The notes beneath the pieces are model-generated. The model was not told the DNA's origin. It did not search any database and saw nothing but the letters and a program-made list of their open reading frames with translations. Position numbers and translations under genes: made by a program. 64,000 bases of DNA from Sutcliffiella horikoshii (GTDB lineage: Bacteria; Bacillota; Bacilli; Bacillales; Bacillaceae_I), in the NCBI RefSeq assembly GCF_021991925.1, contig NZ_RXZI01000002.1:496001-560000 (forward strand), written 5' to 3'. Positions 35,748 through 44,689 of this stretch are shown here, one piece after another. How positions within the stretch are numbered: position 1 is the first letter of the stretch; each line of letters begins with the position of its first letter.

Positions 35748-35792
35748 CAAGCGAACCAACAACCACAAGGAGTTTTACAACTTCTTCGTTAA
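35748..35792 (+). CDS. hag: second hag exon (alternative flagellin C-terminus)
   Basis: CAA GCG AAC onward encodes QANQQPQGVLQLLR and a TAA at 35790-35792, the classical flagellin end. It has no start or RBS of its own and is in frame with hag only if the intron is removed. Compared with the copy ending at 35422, the last eight residues are identical, but seven of those eight codons differ, so both protein ends look selected. Confidence 0.75.
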   Translation, partial: QANQQPQGVLQLLR

Positions 35793-35800
35793 TTTTATTC

Positions 35801-35830
35801 AAAGAGACTCTAGATTCTAGGGTCTCTTTC
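35801..35830 (+). terminator. terminator of hag
   Basis: AAAGAGAC and GTCTCTTT arms with an inner CTAG/CTAG pair form a stem ending in TTTCC, eight bases after the exon 2 stop. Confidence 0.75.
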
Positions 35831-35872
35831 CTATTGTAAGGAACCTGATAAAATAATTTTTCCCCTTCACCC

Positions 35873-35899
35873 TTTATAACTATTTCCAATTACCGATAT
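35873..35899 (+). promoter_or_regulatory. possible SigD promoter of flaG-fliD-fliS
   Basis: ACCGATAT (35892-35899) is close to the SigD -10, but the -35 position holds TTTA rather than TAAA. It lies 36 bases before the flaG ATG. Confidence 0.45.
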
Positions 35900-35935
35900 T
35901 ACTACTAGAGTAAACATTTCACGGAGGGGACCCGT

Positions 35936-36283
35936 ATGCACATTTTGCCAATTGGAAGCGGCATCTTTGACCCCACAACTAGAACGCAAGCACAAGGAAC
36001 AGTTTCAACAAAAGTAGATGTATCGTTAAAAGAAACGAAGCAAGGTCATCCTGAACAGAGCAGGTTACAGATGGAAACCATCGTAGCCTGCATGAACGAT
36101 TTCATGAAGCCAATGAATGTAGCTGTGCGCTTTGAATTACACGATGATTTGAATGAATATTATGTGACGGTGGTGGATGTGGAGACCGATGAGGTTGTTC
36201 GAGAGATACCGTCTAAGAAATTTCTTGATATGTATGCGGCAATGACGGAATATATGGGATTGTTTGTCGATAAAAAGATATAG
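35936..36283 (+). CDS. flaG: FlaG-family flagellar protein (YvyC)
   Basis: A 115-residue protein with a variable N-terminus and a C-terminal FlaG domain (VRFELHDDLNEYYVTVVDVETDEVVREIPSKKFLDMYAAM). FlaG influences filament length in other species; its exact action is unsettled. GGAGGGG precedes the ATG. The stop abuts the fliD RBS. Confidence 0.9.
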   Translation: MHILPIGSGIFDPTTRTQAQGTVSTKVDVSLKETKQGHPEQSRLQMETIVACMNDFMKPMNVAVRFELHDDLNEYYVTVVDVETDEVVREIPSKKFLDMYAAMTEYMGLFVDKKI

Positions 36284-36295
36284 GTGGTGAAGGAT

Positions 36296-38050
36296 ATGCG
36301 CTTAACTGGGTTTCAAAGTGGGCTTGATATTAATCAGATGGTAAGCGATTTGATGAAGGCTCAGCGTATGCCGATGAACAAATTGTCACAGCAGAAGCAA
36401 TTGTTGGAATGGAAGAGGGATGCATATAGGGAGACAAATAGGCTACTAAACGACTTTCGAAATTTATCCTTCGATATGACATTGCAGAGGAGTTACTCTC
36501 AAAAACAGGTGACATCTAGTAACTCGGCTGTATCTGCGCTTGCTTCCTCTTCAGCTGCTAATGCAAATTACACTATTTCAGATGTGAAGGCTGCTACAGC
36601 AGCATACAGAAGTTCAACAAATCTTTTAGAAGAAGACAGCTCATTTGACCCGAACAAAAGCCTTTGGGAACAACGGGATAAATTCCAAAACTTTGCGCTT
36701 ACCCAGCAAACACAAGACGCGATTGTGTTAAAGGGAGAAACTAACTCGATGCAGTTGAAAGGGTCAGTGGAGTGGAATGAGGAAATGAACATATGGGTTG
36801 GCGCAGATAAAATTCCTGTCTATACTAAATCGAATATTCCGGAAAATATAAATGGTAACTTCGCAACGCTTGACGAGAAAACAGGAAAACTTACTTTCAA
36901 TGAACCATTGGCAGCTGGGAGTGAAGTCCAAGCATTTGAATACGATTCATTCAGTTTTGATTTTTCCATCACAACCTTCAATCAACAAGGTGCAAAGGTG
37001 GAACAGGAATTTAAGTTCGATGGTTCCGCCACTATGAATGAAGTGATGAATAGAATTAGTTCATCCAATGTTGGTGTGACGGCCTTTTTTGATGAAGTAA
37101 AAGGAACCATCATGATGACTAGAAAAGATGCAGGTACATTCAGGTCTGCAGACGCTTCTCATGAAATCCAGGTAACTGGTGCATTTATGACGAATGTAAT
37201 GAAACTAGACAATAAAAATATTGAGCAGGGTGGAACCGCTGCTACATTTAAGATTAATGGTGTGGCAACTGAGCGGAATTCCAATTCTTTCACTTTGAAT
37301 GGTGTGACCTTCACCTTGAATGGAGATATGGAAGGCGAATCTGTTATTTCGATTAAGAATGATACAGACAAGACATTCCAAGCCATTAAAGACTATATTA
37401 CCAAATACAATGAGTTAATCGGAAAAATCAACGGTAAATTAGGTGAACCGTTGCATCGTGATTACAAACCTCTTTCCAATGAAGAACGTGAATCCCTATC
37501 GGAAAAACAGATTGAACAATGGGAAGAGAAAGCGATGAGTGGGCTTTTAAGAAATGATTCCATCCTTTCCTCAGGACTGGGACAGATGCGGATGAGCTTT
37601 TATGAACCTATATCTGGTATCTCAGGAGCATTCAATCAGCTTTCACAAATCGGTATTTCCACCGGTGCTAATTATTTGGACAAGGGAAAGCTTATTATAG
37701 ATGAAGATAAGTTAAGGGAAGCAATTGAGAAAGATTCAAGTTCTGTAATGGAGTTATTTACTGCAAATGGGGCAGATAGATCCTCCCAGGGTCTTGCTAG
37801 GAAGTTGCGAGAAAATGTAACGGCGACCATTCAATCAATCGAAGCACGGGCAGGAACGCCAACCCGTACTGCACAGCAGTTCACGATGGGAAGAGAATTG
37901 TTGAATGTGGATCAGCGGATTTCCGCATTTGAACGAAGAATGCAGACAGTCGAGGCACGTTATTGGAAACAGTTCACCGCAATGGAAAAAGCAATCGGAC
38001 AATCAAATCAACAATCAATGCAACTTATGAGTCAATTTTTCAATGGCTGA
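36296..38050 (+). CDS. fliD: flagellar cap protein FliD
   Basis: A 584-residue filament cap protein. The N-terminal FliD_N domain begins MRLTGFQSGLDINQMV with LMKAQRMPMNKL. The C-terminal FliD_C domain has LSQIGISTGANYLDKGKLIIDEDKLREAI and ends in a coiled coil (RISAFERRMQTVEARYWKQFTAMEKAI). It is longer than B. subtilis FliD (about 500). ATG 36296 is preferred to GTG 36284 because AGGTGG lies 8 bases before it. Confidence 0.93.
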   Translation: MRLTGFQSGLDINQMVSDLMKAQRMPMNKLSQQKQLLEWKRDAYRETNRLLNDFRNLSFDMTLQRSYSQKQVTSSNSAVSALASSSAANANYTISDVKAATAAYRSSTNLLEEDSSFDPNKSLWEQRDKFQNFALTQQTQDAIVLKGETNSMQLKGSVEWNEEMNIWVGADKIPVYTKSNIPENINGNFATLDEKTGKLTFNEPLAAGSEVQAFEYDSFSFDFSITTFNQQGAKVEQEFKFDGSATMNEVMNRISSSNVGVTAFFDEVKGTIMMTRKDAGTFRSADASHEIQVTGAFMTNVMKLDNKNIEQGGTAATFKINGVATERNSNSFTLNGVTFTLNGDMEGESVISIKNDTDKTFQAIKDYITKYNELIGKINGKLGEPLHRDYKPLSNEERESLSEKQIEQWEEKAMSGLLRNDSILSSGLGQMRMSFYEPISGISGAFNQLSQIGISTGANYLDKGKLIIDEDKLREAIEKDSSSVMELFTANGADRSSQGLARKLRENVTATIQSIEARAGTPTRTAQQFTMGRELLNVDQRISAFERRMQTVEARYWKQFTAMEKAIGQSNQQSMQLMSQFFNG

Positions 38051-38070
38051 TGTAAAAGGAGAGGACAACC

Positions 38071-38472
38071 ATGGCAATCAATAATCCCTATCAAGCCTAT
38101 CAACAAAATTCCGTCAACACCGCTACCCCTGGTGAGCTGACACTAATGCTTTACAATGGCTCTCTTAAATTCATGAAGCTGGCCAAGAAAGCGATAGAAG
38201 AAAAGAATATAGAAGTGAAAAATATTAACCTTATCAAGGCGCAAAAAATAATTCAGGAATTGATGGTGACGCTTGATACGAGCCAAGATGTCGGGAAATC
38301 GATGATGACGATGTACGACTATATGAACCGTCGTCTAATTGAAGCGAACCTCAAAAACGATTCTGCAATGGTCGAAGAAGTGGAAGGGCTTATGATGGAA
38401 TTCCGTGATGCATGGAAGCAGGTCATCCAAATGAATCGCCAACAGGCATTTGCTCAAGGCGGCCAGGCGTAA
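38071..38472 (+). CDS. fliS: flagellin export chaperone FliS
   Basis: A 133-residue four-helix chaperone (NPYQAYQQNSVNTATPGELTLMLYNGSLKFMKLA) that keeps the flagellin C-terminus from polymerising in the cytoplasm. The same C-terminus is the part duplicated around the hag intron. AAGGAGAGG precedes the ATG. Its stop overlaps the next start as TAATG. Confidence 0.95.
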   Translation: MAINNPYQAYQQNSVNTATPGELTLMLYNGSLKFMKLAKKAIEEKNIEVKNINLIKAQKIIQELMVTLDTSQDVGKSMMTMYDYMNRRLIEANLKNDSAMVEEVEGLMMEFRDAWKQVIQMNRQQAFAQGGQA

Positions 38473-38825
38473 TGAATGTTGTTGAAAGCCTGGATAAAGT
38501 CACTACGCATCTTTTGACCTTACTGGAAAGTCCCTTACCCGCCGAAGAAAGCCGGGACGCATTTTTAGAAGAGATTGATAGGGCATTACAAATCAGAGAC
38601 TCTTTAATTCAACGTCTTGCTCCCCCTTTTTCAGAATCAGAGATGGCACTTGGTAAAAAGGTGGCTTTAGTCAGTAAGCAGGTGACTCCCAAGCTTGAGG
38701 GTTTTCACAAACAATTAAAGCAGGAGTGGGGACAAATCCAGCAGTCAAAGAAAACCGCTAAGGCCTATGGCCAAGCTTACAGCATACCCGCAGCAGACGG
38801 GATGTATTATGATAAGAGAAACTAG
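38472..38825 (+). CDS. fliT: FliT-like flagellar chaperone
   Basis: A 117-residue helical protein starting at the ATG in TAATG at the end of fliS, so translated by coupling. A longer frame from 38412 would overlap fliS by 61 bases and is rejected. It has the size, charge pattern and place of FliT, which pairs with FliD, but the sequence family is weakly conserved. Confidence 0.75.
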   Translation: MNVVESLDKVTTHLLTLLESPLPAEESRDAFLEEIDRALQIRDSLIQRLAPPFSESEMALGKKVALVSKQVTPKLEGFHKQLKQEWGQIQQSKKTAKAYGQAYSIPAADGMYYDKRN

Positions 38826-38834
38826 GTGTAGAGG

Positions 38835-39221
38835 ATGGCAGCTTTGACAGAAGGTGAATTTTTCTTACTTAAGAAATATAATGCCCTACTGGAAACAGTA
38901 GAAGAAGCTTTTGAGTTTTTGAGCGAAGAAAACCATAATGCCTCCACACCTGTGAAACGTCAAATCGTGCTGGGCAGCCACGAAGCTATCGGAAAAATTG
39001 CAGAAGCGCACGTAAGTCTCGTTACTCTCTTTGAAAACAACGAGATAGCCCTTCAAGCAATCTCTCAATTTAGCGCCCTCTTAGATGAACTCGAGCAAAT
39101 CGGCCATTTCGAACAAAACACCATCCCTGAAAAAGAAGCATTACAAACTTATATCAAACCAGCATACGAAAACTGGAAAAACCAAATGCAACACCACATC
39201 CTACCCCACATCGCCCACTAA
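38835..39221 (+). CDS. small protein of unknown function at the end of the fliDST operon
   Basis: A 128-residue soluble, mostly helical, acidic protein beginning MAALTEGEFFLLKKYNALLE. It has no signal peptide, cysteines or recognisable motif. It starts 9 bases after the fliT-like gene with only a weak RBS (TAGAGG) and ends at a strong terminator, so it belongs to this operon. A flagellar chaperone or FliT-like duplicate is possible from size and helix content, but I do not recognise it. Confidence 0.7.
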   Translation: MAALTEGEFFLLKKYNALLETVEEAFEFLSEENHNASTPVKRQIVLGSHEAIGKIAEAHVSLVTLFENNEIALQAISQFSALLDELEQIGHFEQNTIPEKEALQTYIKPAYENWKNQMQHHILPHIAH

Positions 39222-39252
39222 CCCTCCACCAACTTTGGAGGGTTTTTTATTT
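39222..39252 (+). terminator. terminator of the fliD operon
   Basis: CCCTCC and GGAGGG arms with a nine-base loop are followed by TTTTTTATTT, immediately after the last stop. Confidence 0.9.
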
Positions 39253-39293
39253 AATTATGGGGAGAGGGGGAATGTCTGAGGTTGAAAATCCCC

Positions 39294-39424
39294 CCCTGTT
39301 GACTGTAGTGCAGGGTGTTCGACTCCAGCGGGGGAGTAGCGGCAATCTTGAGACCCCGCAGCGAAGCTAGGAGGCTCAAGGTCGCCCCGCGGAAAGCGAA
39401 CACCCGGAACGAAAGGAAACAGGG
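39294..39424. repeat. inverted-repeat element, copy 3 (second end type)
   Basis: A 131-bp unit bounded by CCCTGTT and AACAGGG. The interior matches the other copies (GACTCC, GAGACCCCGCAG, GGAGGCTCAAGG, CCCCGCGGAAAGCGAA) but the ends differ from GCTGTTGATT. It is related to the copy at 62076. Confidence 0.85.
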
Positions 39425-39544
39425 AGTTAAACAGAATACCTCAATTTTTCATGAAACTTTTCCCATCCCCCCGCATATACTTGTTTCACCCCACAAAGAA
39501 CAAGCCAAACCCTAGCCTTCACAAATTCTTAACATTTCTTTTAC

Positions 39545-39570
39545 GTTTAGGCAGGAATTCTGTTGGGTAT
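39545..39570 (+). promoter_or_regulatory. SigB promoter of hpf
   Basis: GTTTAG (39545-39550), a 14-nt spacer and GGGTAT (39565-39570) fit the SigB consensus GTTTAA-N14-GGGTAT with one change. B. subtilis hpf (yvyD) is known to be stress-induced through SigB. A leader hairpin with CCCTTC/GAAGGG arms follows at 39608-39627. Confidence 0.85.
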
Positions 39571-39693
39571 TGTAGAAATATGTTTACATAAGCTTAATAA
39601 AGCTTAACCCTTCCTTTTTTTGAAGGGAATATGTAGGCAGATTGTTTGGGCGTAAGAAAAGTTCAAACAGGAACAAAAGGAGGAGTTCGATTT

Positions 39694-40254
39694 ATGAAGT
39701 ACAACGTACGCGGTGAAAACATTGAGGTAACTCCAGCAATCCGAGATTATGTTGAAAATAAGATCGGAAAGATTGAACGCTATTTTGATTCCACAGACAA
39801 TGCAGAATGCAAAGTAAATCTGAAAGTCTACAACAACCAACAAAAAATTGAAGTAACCATCCCTATGACAGGCCTAGTGTTACGTGCAGAAGAAAGTCAC
39901 GATGATCTCTATGCAGCGATAGACCTTGTCGTAGATAAACTAGAGCGACAAATACGAAAACATAAAACAAAGGTAAACCGTAAGCTTCGCGATACAGGTT
40001 CACCTAAATACTTATTCAACGAAGTAATCGATAATGGCGCACCAGCCCATGTAGCAGTGGAGGATGAAGAGGACGAAGCAGACTTGGTTCGTACGAAACG
40101 CTATAACTTAAAACCGATGGACAGTGAGGAAGCAATCCTGCAGATGAACCTCTTGGGACATAATTTCTTCGTATTCCTGAACGCGGCCACAAACGAAACG
40201 AATGTTGTATATAAGCGTAACGATGGGAAATATGGATTGATTGAGTCTTATTAA
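39694..40254 (+). CDS. hpf: long-form ribosome hibernation promoting factor
   Basis: A 186-residue protein. Residues 1-100 are the HPF/RaiA ribosome-binding domain (MKYNVRGENIEVTPAIRDYVENKIGKI). Residues about 128-186 are the dimerising C-terminal domain (TKRYNLKPMDSEEAILQMNLLGHNFFVFLNA). It joins two 70S ribosomes into inactive 100S dimers. AAAGGAGGAG precedes the ATG; a start at 39646 would add an unsupported extension. Confidence 0.95.
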   Translation: MKYNVRGENIEVTPAIRDYVENKIGKIERYFDSTDNAECKVNLKVYNNQQKIEVTIPMTGLVLRAEESHDDLYAAIDLVVDKLERQIRKHKTKVNRKLRDTGSPKYLFNEVIDNGAPAHVAVEDEEDEADLVRTKRYNLKPMDSEEAILQMNLLGHNFFVFLNAATNETNVVYKRNDGKYGLIESY

Positions 40255-40280
40255 ATGAAATGAATCAATAAATAATTCAG

Positions 40281-40309
40281 GCTGTCGACATGGTTCGACA
40301 GCTTTTTTT
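40281..40309 (+). terminator. terminator of hpf
   Basis: GCTGTCGA and TCGACAGC arms with a six-base loop are followed by seven T residues. Confidence 0.9.
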
Positions 40310-40413
40310 ATTTACCGGTTATATCTATTTTTATAGGTACTATAAAGGAATTAAAGAGGTTAATCATTTACAGGGTGGACTGTAGCGAACGGATTTACCA
40401 ATTTAAGGATGCG

Positions 40414-40452
40414 CAGAAAAATTATTTTAAAATAATTTTTCTGTGTTATAAT
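40414..40452 (+). promoter_or_regulatory. 30-bp perfect palindrome next to a -10 box
   Basis: Each half is CAGAAAAATTATTTT and its exact complement follows with no gap (40414-40443). TATAAT starts four bases later (40447-40452), 33 bases before the acyltransferase ATG. The palindrome occupies the -35 region, so it looks like an operator, though as RNA it would also form an A/U-rich hairpin. Confidence 0.65.
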
Positions 40453-40484
40453 CATCCCTGACCTAACGAATAGGAGATGATTGG

Positions 40485-41600
40485 ATGATTAACAAACAAA
40501 GTAAGTCATTAAATAGTACTATAAATGAGATACACTTACTTAGAGCGTTAGCATGTATTTGCGTTGTTTTAGTCCACTTGACAGCTATTCATTATGTTTT
40601 TAATGGAAACCAATTTAATGAGATTACTTTTGGAATTAATCAACTTGCGAGATTTGGGACTCCGACCTTCGCAGTGATTAGTGCTTTTTTATTGGTCTAT
40701 CAAGTGAGAAGAAAAGGGTTTCAATTAAAAAACTTCATTGTTACAAGGACAACGAAAATAGTTTTTCCTTTTTTTATTTGGAGTCTATTCTATATAGGAT
40801 TAAATAAGATTTATTTTGGTGTGGGAGTAAAACAAGGATTAGATCCAATTTCATACTTCATCGAATATGTTGTTTTAGGAGGATCTTATTATCATCTATA
40901 TTTTATGGCGATGGTTTTACAATTTTATCTCTTATTTATTGTTATTCAATTCGCAAGAACAAAATTCGTTTGGGGAATGTTATTAATTATAGCTCTTATT
41001 GTTAACGCTATATATCTAACACCTTCTCTTAATCTAGTAGTGGATCAAGTTCATTTGAAAAAAATATATTATAGCGATGCATTTGTATTTAGGTGGATAT
41101 TTTACTTTATGTTAGGTGGCTTTATTGCATACTTCTGGGAGAATATTTCTGAAGTGATAAGTAAGTATAAATATGTATGGTTACTATTGGGCGTTTTAGT
41201 TGTTATTGGTGGGATCATTGAATATAATGTCACTGGATCTGCTCCAGCAAGTAGGATAACAAATTTAATAAATATACCCGTATTGACATTATCAGTATTT
41301 TCTTTATATAAATTCATTAATAATGTTTCTTTTCTAGAAAATATAAGCTCAATAATAGGTAAATATGCAATGGGTATCTATATCCTTCATCCGTTTATTT
41401 TATTCATTATGCTTCAACATGTACCTAGTACACTCTGGAGAACCTATTATCTACCTGTTTACTTGGTGATAATATTATTTATCTGCATAATTATTAGCAA
41501 AATGATTGGTACTTTAAAACTTTCAAATTATATTTTACCAGTACCTAAAACGAATAGTAATAATACTAAAGCCCGAGACACTTCAATTGCTTCAACTTAA
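40485..41600 (+). CDS. membrane-bound acyltransferase (acyltransferase 3 family)
   Basis: A 371-residue protein with about ten membrane segments. The N-terminus (INEIHLLRALACICVVLVHLTAIHY) carries the family's R-x10-H arrangement: R in LLRALA and the conserved histidine in LVHLT. These proteins O-acetylate cell-surface polysaccharides. The gene is markedly more AT-rich than hpf and secA on either side, which suggests a separate origin. It has its own palindromic promoter and a terminator, so it is a one-gene unit. The acceptor is unknown. Confidence 0.87.
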   Translation: MINKQSKSLNSTINEIHLLRALACICVVLVHLTAIHYVFNGNQFNEITFGINQLARFGTPTFAVISAFLLVYQVRRKGFQLKNFIVTRTTKIVFPFFIWSLFYIGLNKIYFGVGVKQGLDPISYFIEYVVLGGSYYHLYFMAMVLQFYLLFIVIQFARTKFVWGMLLIIALIVNAIYLTPSLNLVVDQVHLKKIYYSDAFVFRWIFYFMLGGFIAYFWENISEVISKYKYVWLLLGVLVVIGGIIEYNVTGSAPASRITNLINIPVLTLSVFSLYKFINNVSFLENISSIIGKYAMGIYILHPFILFIMLQHVPSTLWRTYYLPVYLVIILFICIIISKMIGTLKLSNYILPVPKTNSNNTKARDTSIAST

Positions 41601-41611
41601 TGATTATTTTT

Positions 41612-41646
41612 CAATGCCCTTCTTACTATAGAGGGCATTTTTTCTT
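41612..41646 (+). terminator. terminator of the acyltransferase gene
   Basis: ATGCCCT and AGGGCAT arms around an 11-base loop are followed by TTTTTTC. Confidence 0.85.
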
Positions 41647-41747
41647 TAAGTTTGCATAATTTTGTTTGAGTTGTTACCAAACCCAATAAGTGTTAAAATT
41701 TATATATTATTTAGGCTATAAAACTATAGTTACAGAGGAGCGTTTGT

Positions 41748-44258
41748 ATGCTTGGTTTATTGAATAAAGTGTTTGATATGAATAAGCGTCAACTGAAGCG
41801 TCTTGAAAAAATGGCGGATCAGATAGATTCACTAAGTGAAGATGTGGCAAGGCTGACCGATGACCAGCTTCGCGAGAAAACGGCTGAATTTCAAGGTCGT
41901 TATCAGAAGGGTGAAAAGCTCGATGACATGATGGTGGAGGCATTCGCGGTTGTTCGCGAGGCGTCCAAGCGTGTACTCGGTCTTTATCCGTATAAAGTAC
42001 AGCTTATGGGTGGTGTTTCCCTACATGAAGGGAACATTTCCGAGATGAAAACGGGGGAAGGTAAAACGTTGACGGCAACGATGCCTGTTTACCTGAACGC
42101 GATCACTGGTAAAGGCGTTCATGTTGTAACGGTCAATGAATACTTGGCAAGTCGTGACGCGACGGAAATGGGTCAGCTTTATGAGTTCCTTGGCCTTACT
42201 GTCGGCCTGAACCTGAACGGACTTTCCCGTGATGAAAAAATTGAAGCCTACAAAGCGGATATCACATATGGTACGAACAATGAATTCGGATTTGACTACC
42301 TGCGTGACAACATGGTCCTATATAAAGAGCAAATGGTGCAGCGTCCACTTCATTATGCCGTAATTGATGAGGTTGACTCCATCTTGATCGATGAAGCGCG
42401 TACGCCATTGATCATTTCCGGTAGTGCCCAGAAGTCTGCTGCTTTGTACATCCAAGCGAATGCGTTTGCCCGTACATTGGTGAAAGATGTGGACTACACG
42501 TATGATGTGAAAACAAAAGGTGTGCAGCTGACAGAGGACGGGATTACAAAGTCCGAGAAAGCGTTCGGCATTGAAAACTTATTTGATATTAGCAATGTTA
42601 CCTTGAACCACCATATCAACCAGGCGTTAAAAGCACATGTGACCATGCATCATGATGTGGACTATGTCGTGCAGGAAGGCGAGGTTGTCATCGTTGACCA
42701 ATTTACTGGTCGTCTGATGAAAGGCCGCCGCTATTCCGATGGATTACACCAAGCAATTGAAGCAAAAGAAGGCTTGGATATCCAGAATGAGAGCATGACG
42801 CTTGCAACGATTACTTTCCAGAACTACTTCCGTATGTACGAAAAGCTTGCCGGGATGACAGGTACAGCGAAAACGGAGGAAGAAGAGTTCCGTAACATTT
42901 ATAACATGAACGTTATTGCGATTCCGACAAACCAGGAAATCGTGCGTGATGACCGTGCCGATCTTATTTTTAAAACGATTGAAGGGAAATTCAATGCGGT
43001 TGCGGATGATATCGCAGAGCGTAATAAAAACGGACAACCTGTGCTTGTTGGTACGGTTGCGATTGAAACATCTGAGGTTATTTCGAAACTTCTAACGAAG
43101 CGCGGCATCAAGCATGACGTGTTGAATGCGAAAAACCATGCGCGTGAAGCGGATATCATCCTTGGTGCAGGTCAAAAGGGATCTGTTACGATTGCGACGA
43201 ATATGGCCGGTCGTGGTACAGATATCAAGCTTGGCGAAGGTGTGAAGGAAGTTGGCGGTCTTGCCGTTATCGGTACAGAGCGTCATGAATCCCGCCGTAT
43301 TGATAACCAGCTTCGTGGACGTTCCGGTCGTCAGGGAGACCCAGGTGTGACGCAATTCTACCTTTCCATGGAAGATGAACTGATGCGCCGTTTCGGTTCG
43401 GACAATATGAAGACCATGATGGAACGTTTAGGTATGGATGATACCCAGCCTATCCAAAGTAAAATGGTTTCCCGTGCAGTTGAATCTGCGCAAAAACGAG
43501 TTGAGGGTAATAACTTTGATGCTCGAAAGCAGCTTCTACAATACGACGATGTTCTTCGTCAACAGCGTGAAGTCATCTATACTCAACGTTTTGAAGTATT
43601 GGATTCCGAGAACCTGCGCGCAGTGGTGGAAAGAATGCTTGTGTCCACCATCGAGCGTCAAGTCGGACTTTATACACCAAAAGAGGAGGTTCCAGAGGAT
43701 TGGAACCTGCAGGGAATCGTTGATTATGTAGACGCTAACCTGTTAGAAGAAGGAGCCGTAACACTTAACGACTTGCGCGGTAAAGAGCCTGAGGAAATCT
43801 CTGAGCTTATCGTCGAAAAAGTGAAAGCCCGTTATGACGAGAAGGAGCAGGAGCTTTCCACAGAACAGATGCGTGAGTTTGAAAAGGTTGTCGTGTTGCG
43901 TGCGGTGGACAGCAAGTGGATGGATCATATCGACGCGATGGATCAGCTTCGCCAGGGTATCCACCTTCGTGCATACGGTCAAATCGATCCGCTTCGTGAG
44001 TATCAGTTCGAAGGATTCGCGATGTTTGAAAACATGATTGCGGCAATCGAGGAAGATGTAGCCAAATATGTGATGAAGGCACAGATTCGCAACAATCTTC
44101 AACGTGAAGAAGTGGCCAAAGGTCAGGCGGTCGTTCCAAAAGAAAGTGGCGGCGAGCCTCCAAAGAAAAAGCCAGTGAAAAAAGTGATGGACGTAGGCCG
44201 CAATGATGCTTGCATTTGTGGCAGCGGAAAGAAATATAAAAACTGCTGCGGGAAGTAA
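41748..44258 (+). CDS. secA: preprotein translocase ATPase SecA
   Basis: An 836-residue motor protein of the Sec pathway. Walker A is [11 protein letters not shown], the DEAD-type box is [17 protein letters not shown]2 shows [14 protein letters not shown] and [13 protein letters not shown], and the C-terminal zinc-binding SEC-C motif is [14 protein letters not shown]. It drives exported proteins through SecYEG. Length and order match the Bacillus enzyme. A weak-looking promoter lies in the 147-base gap upstream. GAGGAGCG precedes the ATG. Confidence 0.98.
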   Translation: MLGLLNKVFDMNKRQLKRLEKMADQIDSLSEDVARLTDDQLREKTAEFQGRYQKGEKLDDMMVEAFAVVREASKRVLGLYPYKVQLMGGVSLHEGNISEMKTGEGKTLTATMPVYLNAITGKGVHVVTVNEYLASRDATEMGQLYEFLGLTVGLNLNGLSRDEKIEAYKADITYGTNNEFGFDYLRDNMVLYKEQMVQRPLHYAVIDEVDSILIDEARTPLIISGSAQKSAALYIQANAFARTLVKDVDYTYDVKTKGVQLTEDGITKSEKAFGIENLFDISNVTLNHHINQALKAHVTMHHDVDYVVQEGEVVIVDQFTGRLMKGRRYSDGLHQAIEAKEGLDIQNESMTLATITFQNYFRMYEKLAGMTGTAKTEEEEFRNIYNMNVIAIPTNQEIVRDDRADLIFKTIEGKFNAVADDIAERNKNGQPVLVGTVAIETSEVISKLLTKRGIKHDVLNAKNHAREADIILGAGQKGSVTIATNMAGRGTDIKLGEGVKEVGGLAVIGTERHESRRIDNQLRGRSGRQGDPGVTQFYLSMEDELMRRFGSDNMKTMMERLGMDDTQPIQSKMVSRAVESAQKRVEGNNFDARKQLLQYDDVLRQQREVIYTQRFEVLDSENLRAVVERMLVSTIERQVGLYTPKEEVPEDWNLQGIVDYVDANLLEEGAVTLNDLRGKEPEEISELIVEKVKARYDEKEQELSTEQMREFEKVVVLRAVDSKWMDHIDAMDQLRQGIHLRAYGQIDPLREYQFEGFAMFENMIAAIEEDVAKYVMKAQIRNNLQREEVAKGQAVVPKESGGEPPKKKPVKKVMDVGRNDACICGSGKKYKNCCGK

Positions 44259-44278
44259 TGGCTGTTTTGAGAGCGGAA

Positions 44279-44308
44279 GTGGGGCTGTTGGTGGCCCCGC
44301 TTTTTGTT
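44279..44308 (+). terminator. terminator of secA
   Basis: GTGGGGC and GCCCCGC arms are followed by TTTTTGTTTG, 20 bases after the secA stop. In B. subtilis secA reads into prfB; here an 870-base gap and this terminator separate them. Confidence 0.85.
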
Positions 44309-44402
44309 TGTTAGAATGGTCAACTGTGGTTTTGCTAGTGGAGCTTAGGGAAAAAAGCGATTTTCCATAGAAAATGTCTATTTTTATGTAGTGGAAAAGT
44401 GG

Positions 44403-44611
44403 TTCGGACAATTCGTTACTTTCTTCGGACAAGAATGTGAGGAAATTACAGTAGGTTCGGACAAAGTATAGGGGAGTTCGGTCACTTATAAAGGGCGTTT
44501 GGACAAATGCTTTTGGGGCTTCGGTCATTTATTGCAAAACTTCGGTCAAATTTAGAATTTCTTTGGACACTTTTGCAAAAACTTCGGACACATATCGGAA
44601 AACTTCGGACA
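44403..44611. repeat. 21-nt-period phrase array B (core TTCGGACA)
   Basis: Ten copies of TTCGGACA, TTCGGTCA or TTTGGACA start at 44403, 44424, 44456, 44477, 44498, 44520, 44541, 44562, 44583 and 44604. Spacings are 21, 32, 21, 21, 22, 21, 21, 21 and 21. The 13 bases between cores are variable. It follows the secA terminator. Confidence 0.92.
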
Positions 44612-44689
44612 TTTGAGCTGACCAACCATTAATACTCAACCGAACATGACTCTAAAGCTTGAAATAACATCACCCTTTAAACGGGACCA

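Noticed and set aside
43743-44528. 261-codon minus-strand frame across the end of secA
   Set aside because: It is the shadow of secA plus array B; no RBS, and codon use follows the secA strand.
44403-44611. CRISPR array
   Set aside because: Repeats are 8 nt with 13-nt linkers, far too short, and no cas genes are near.
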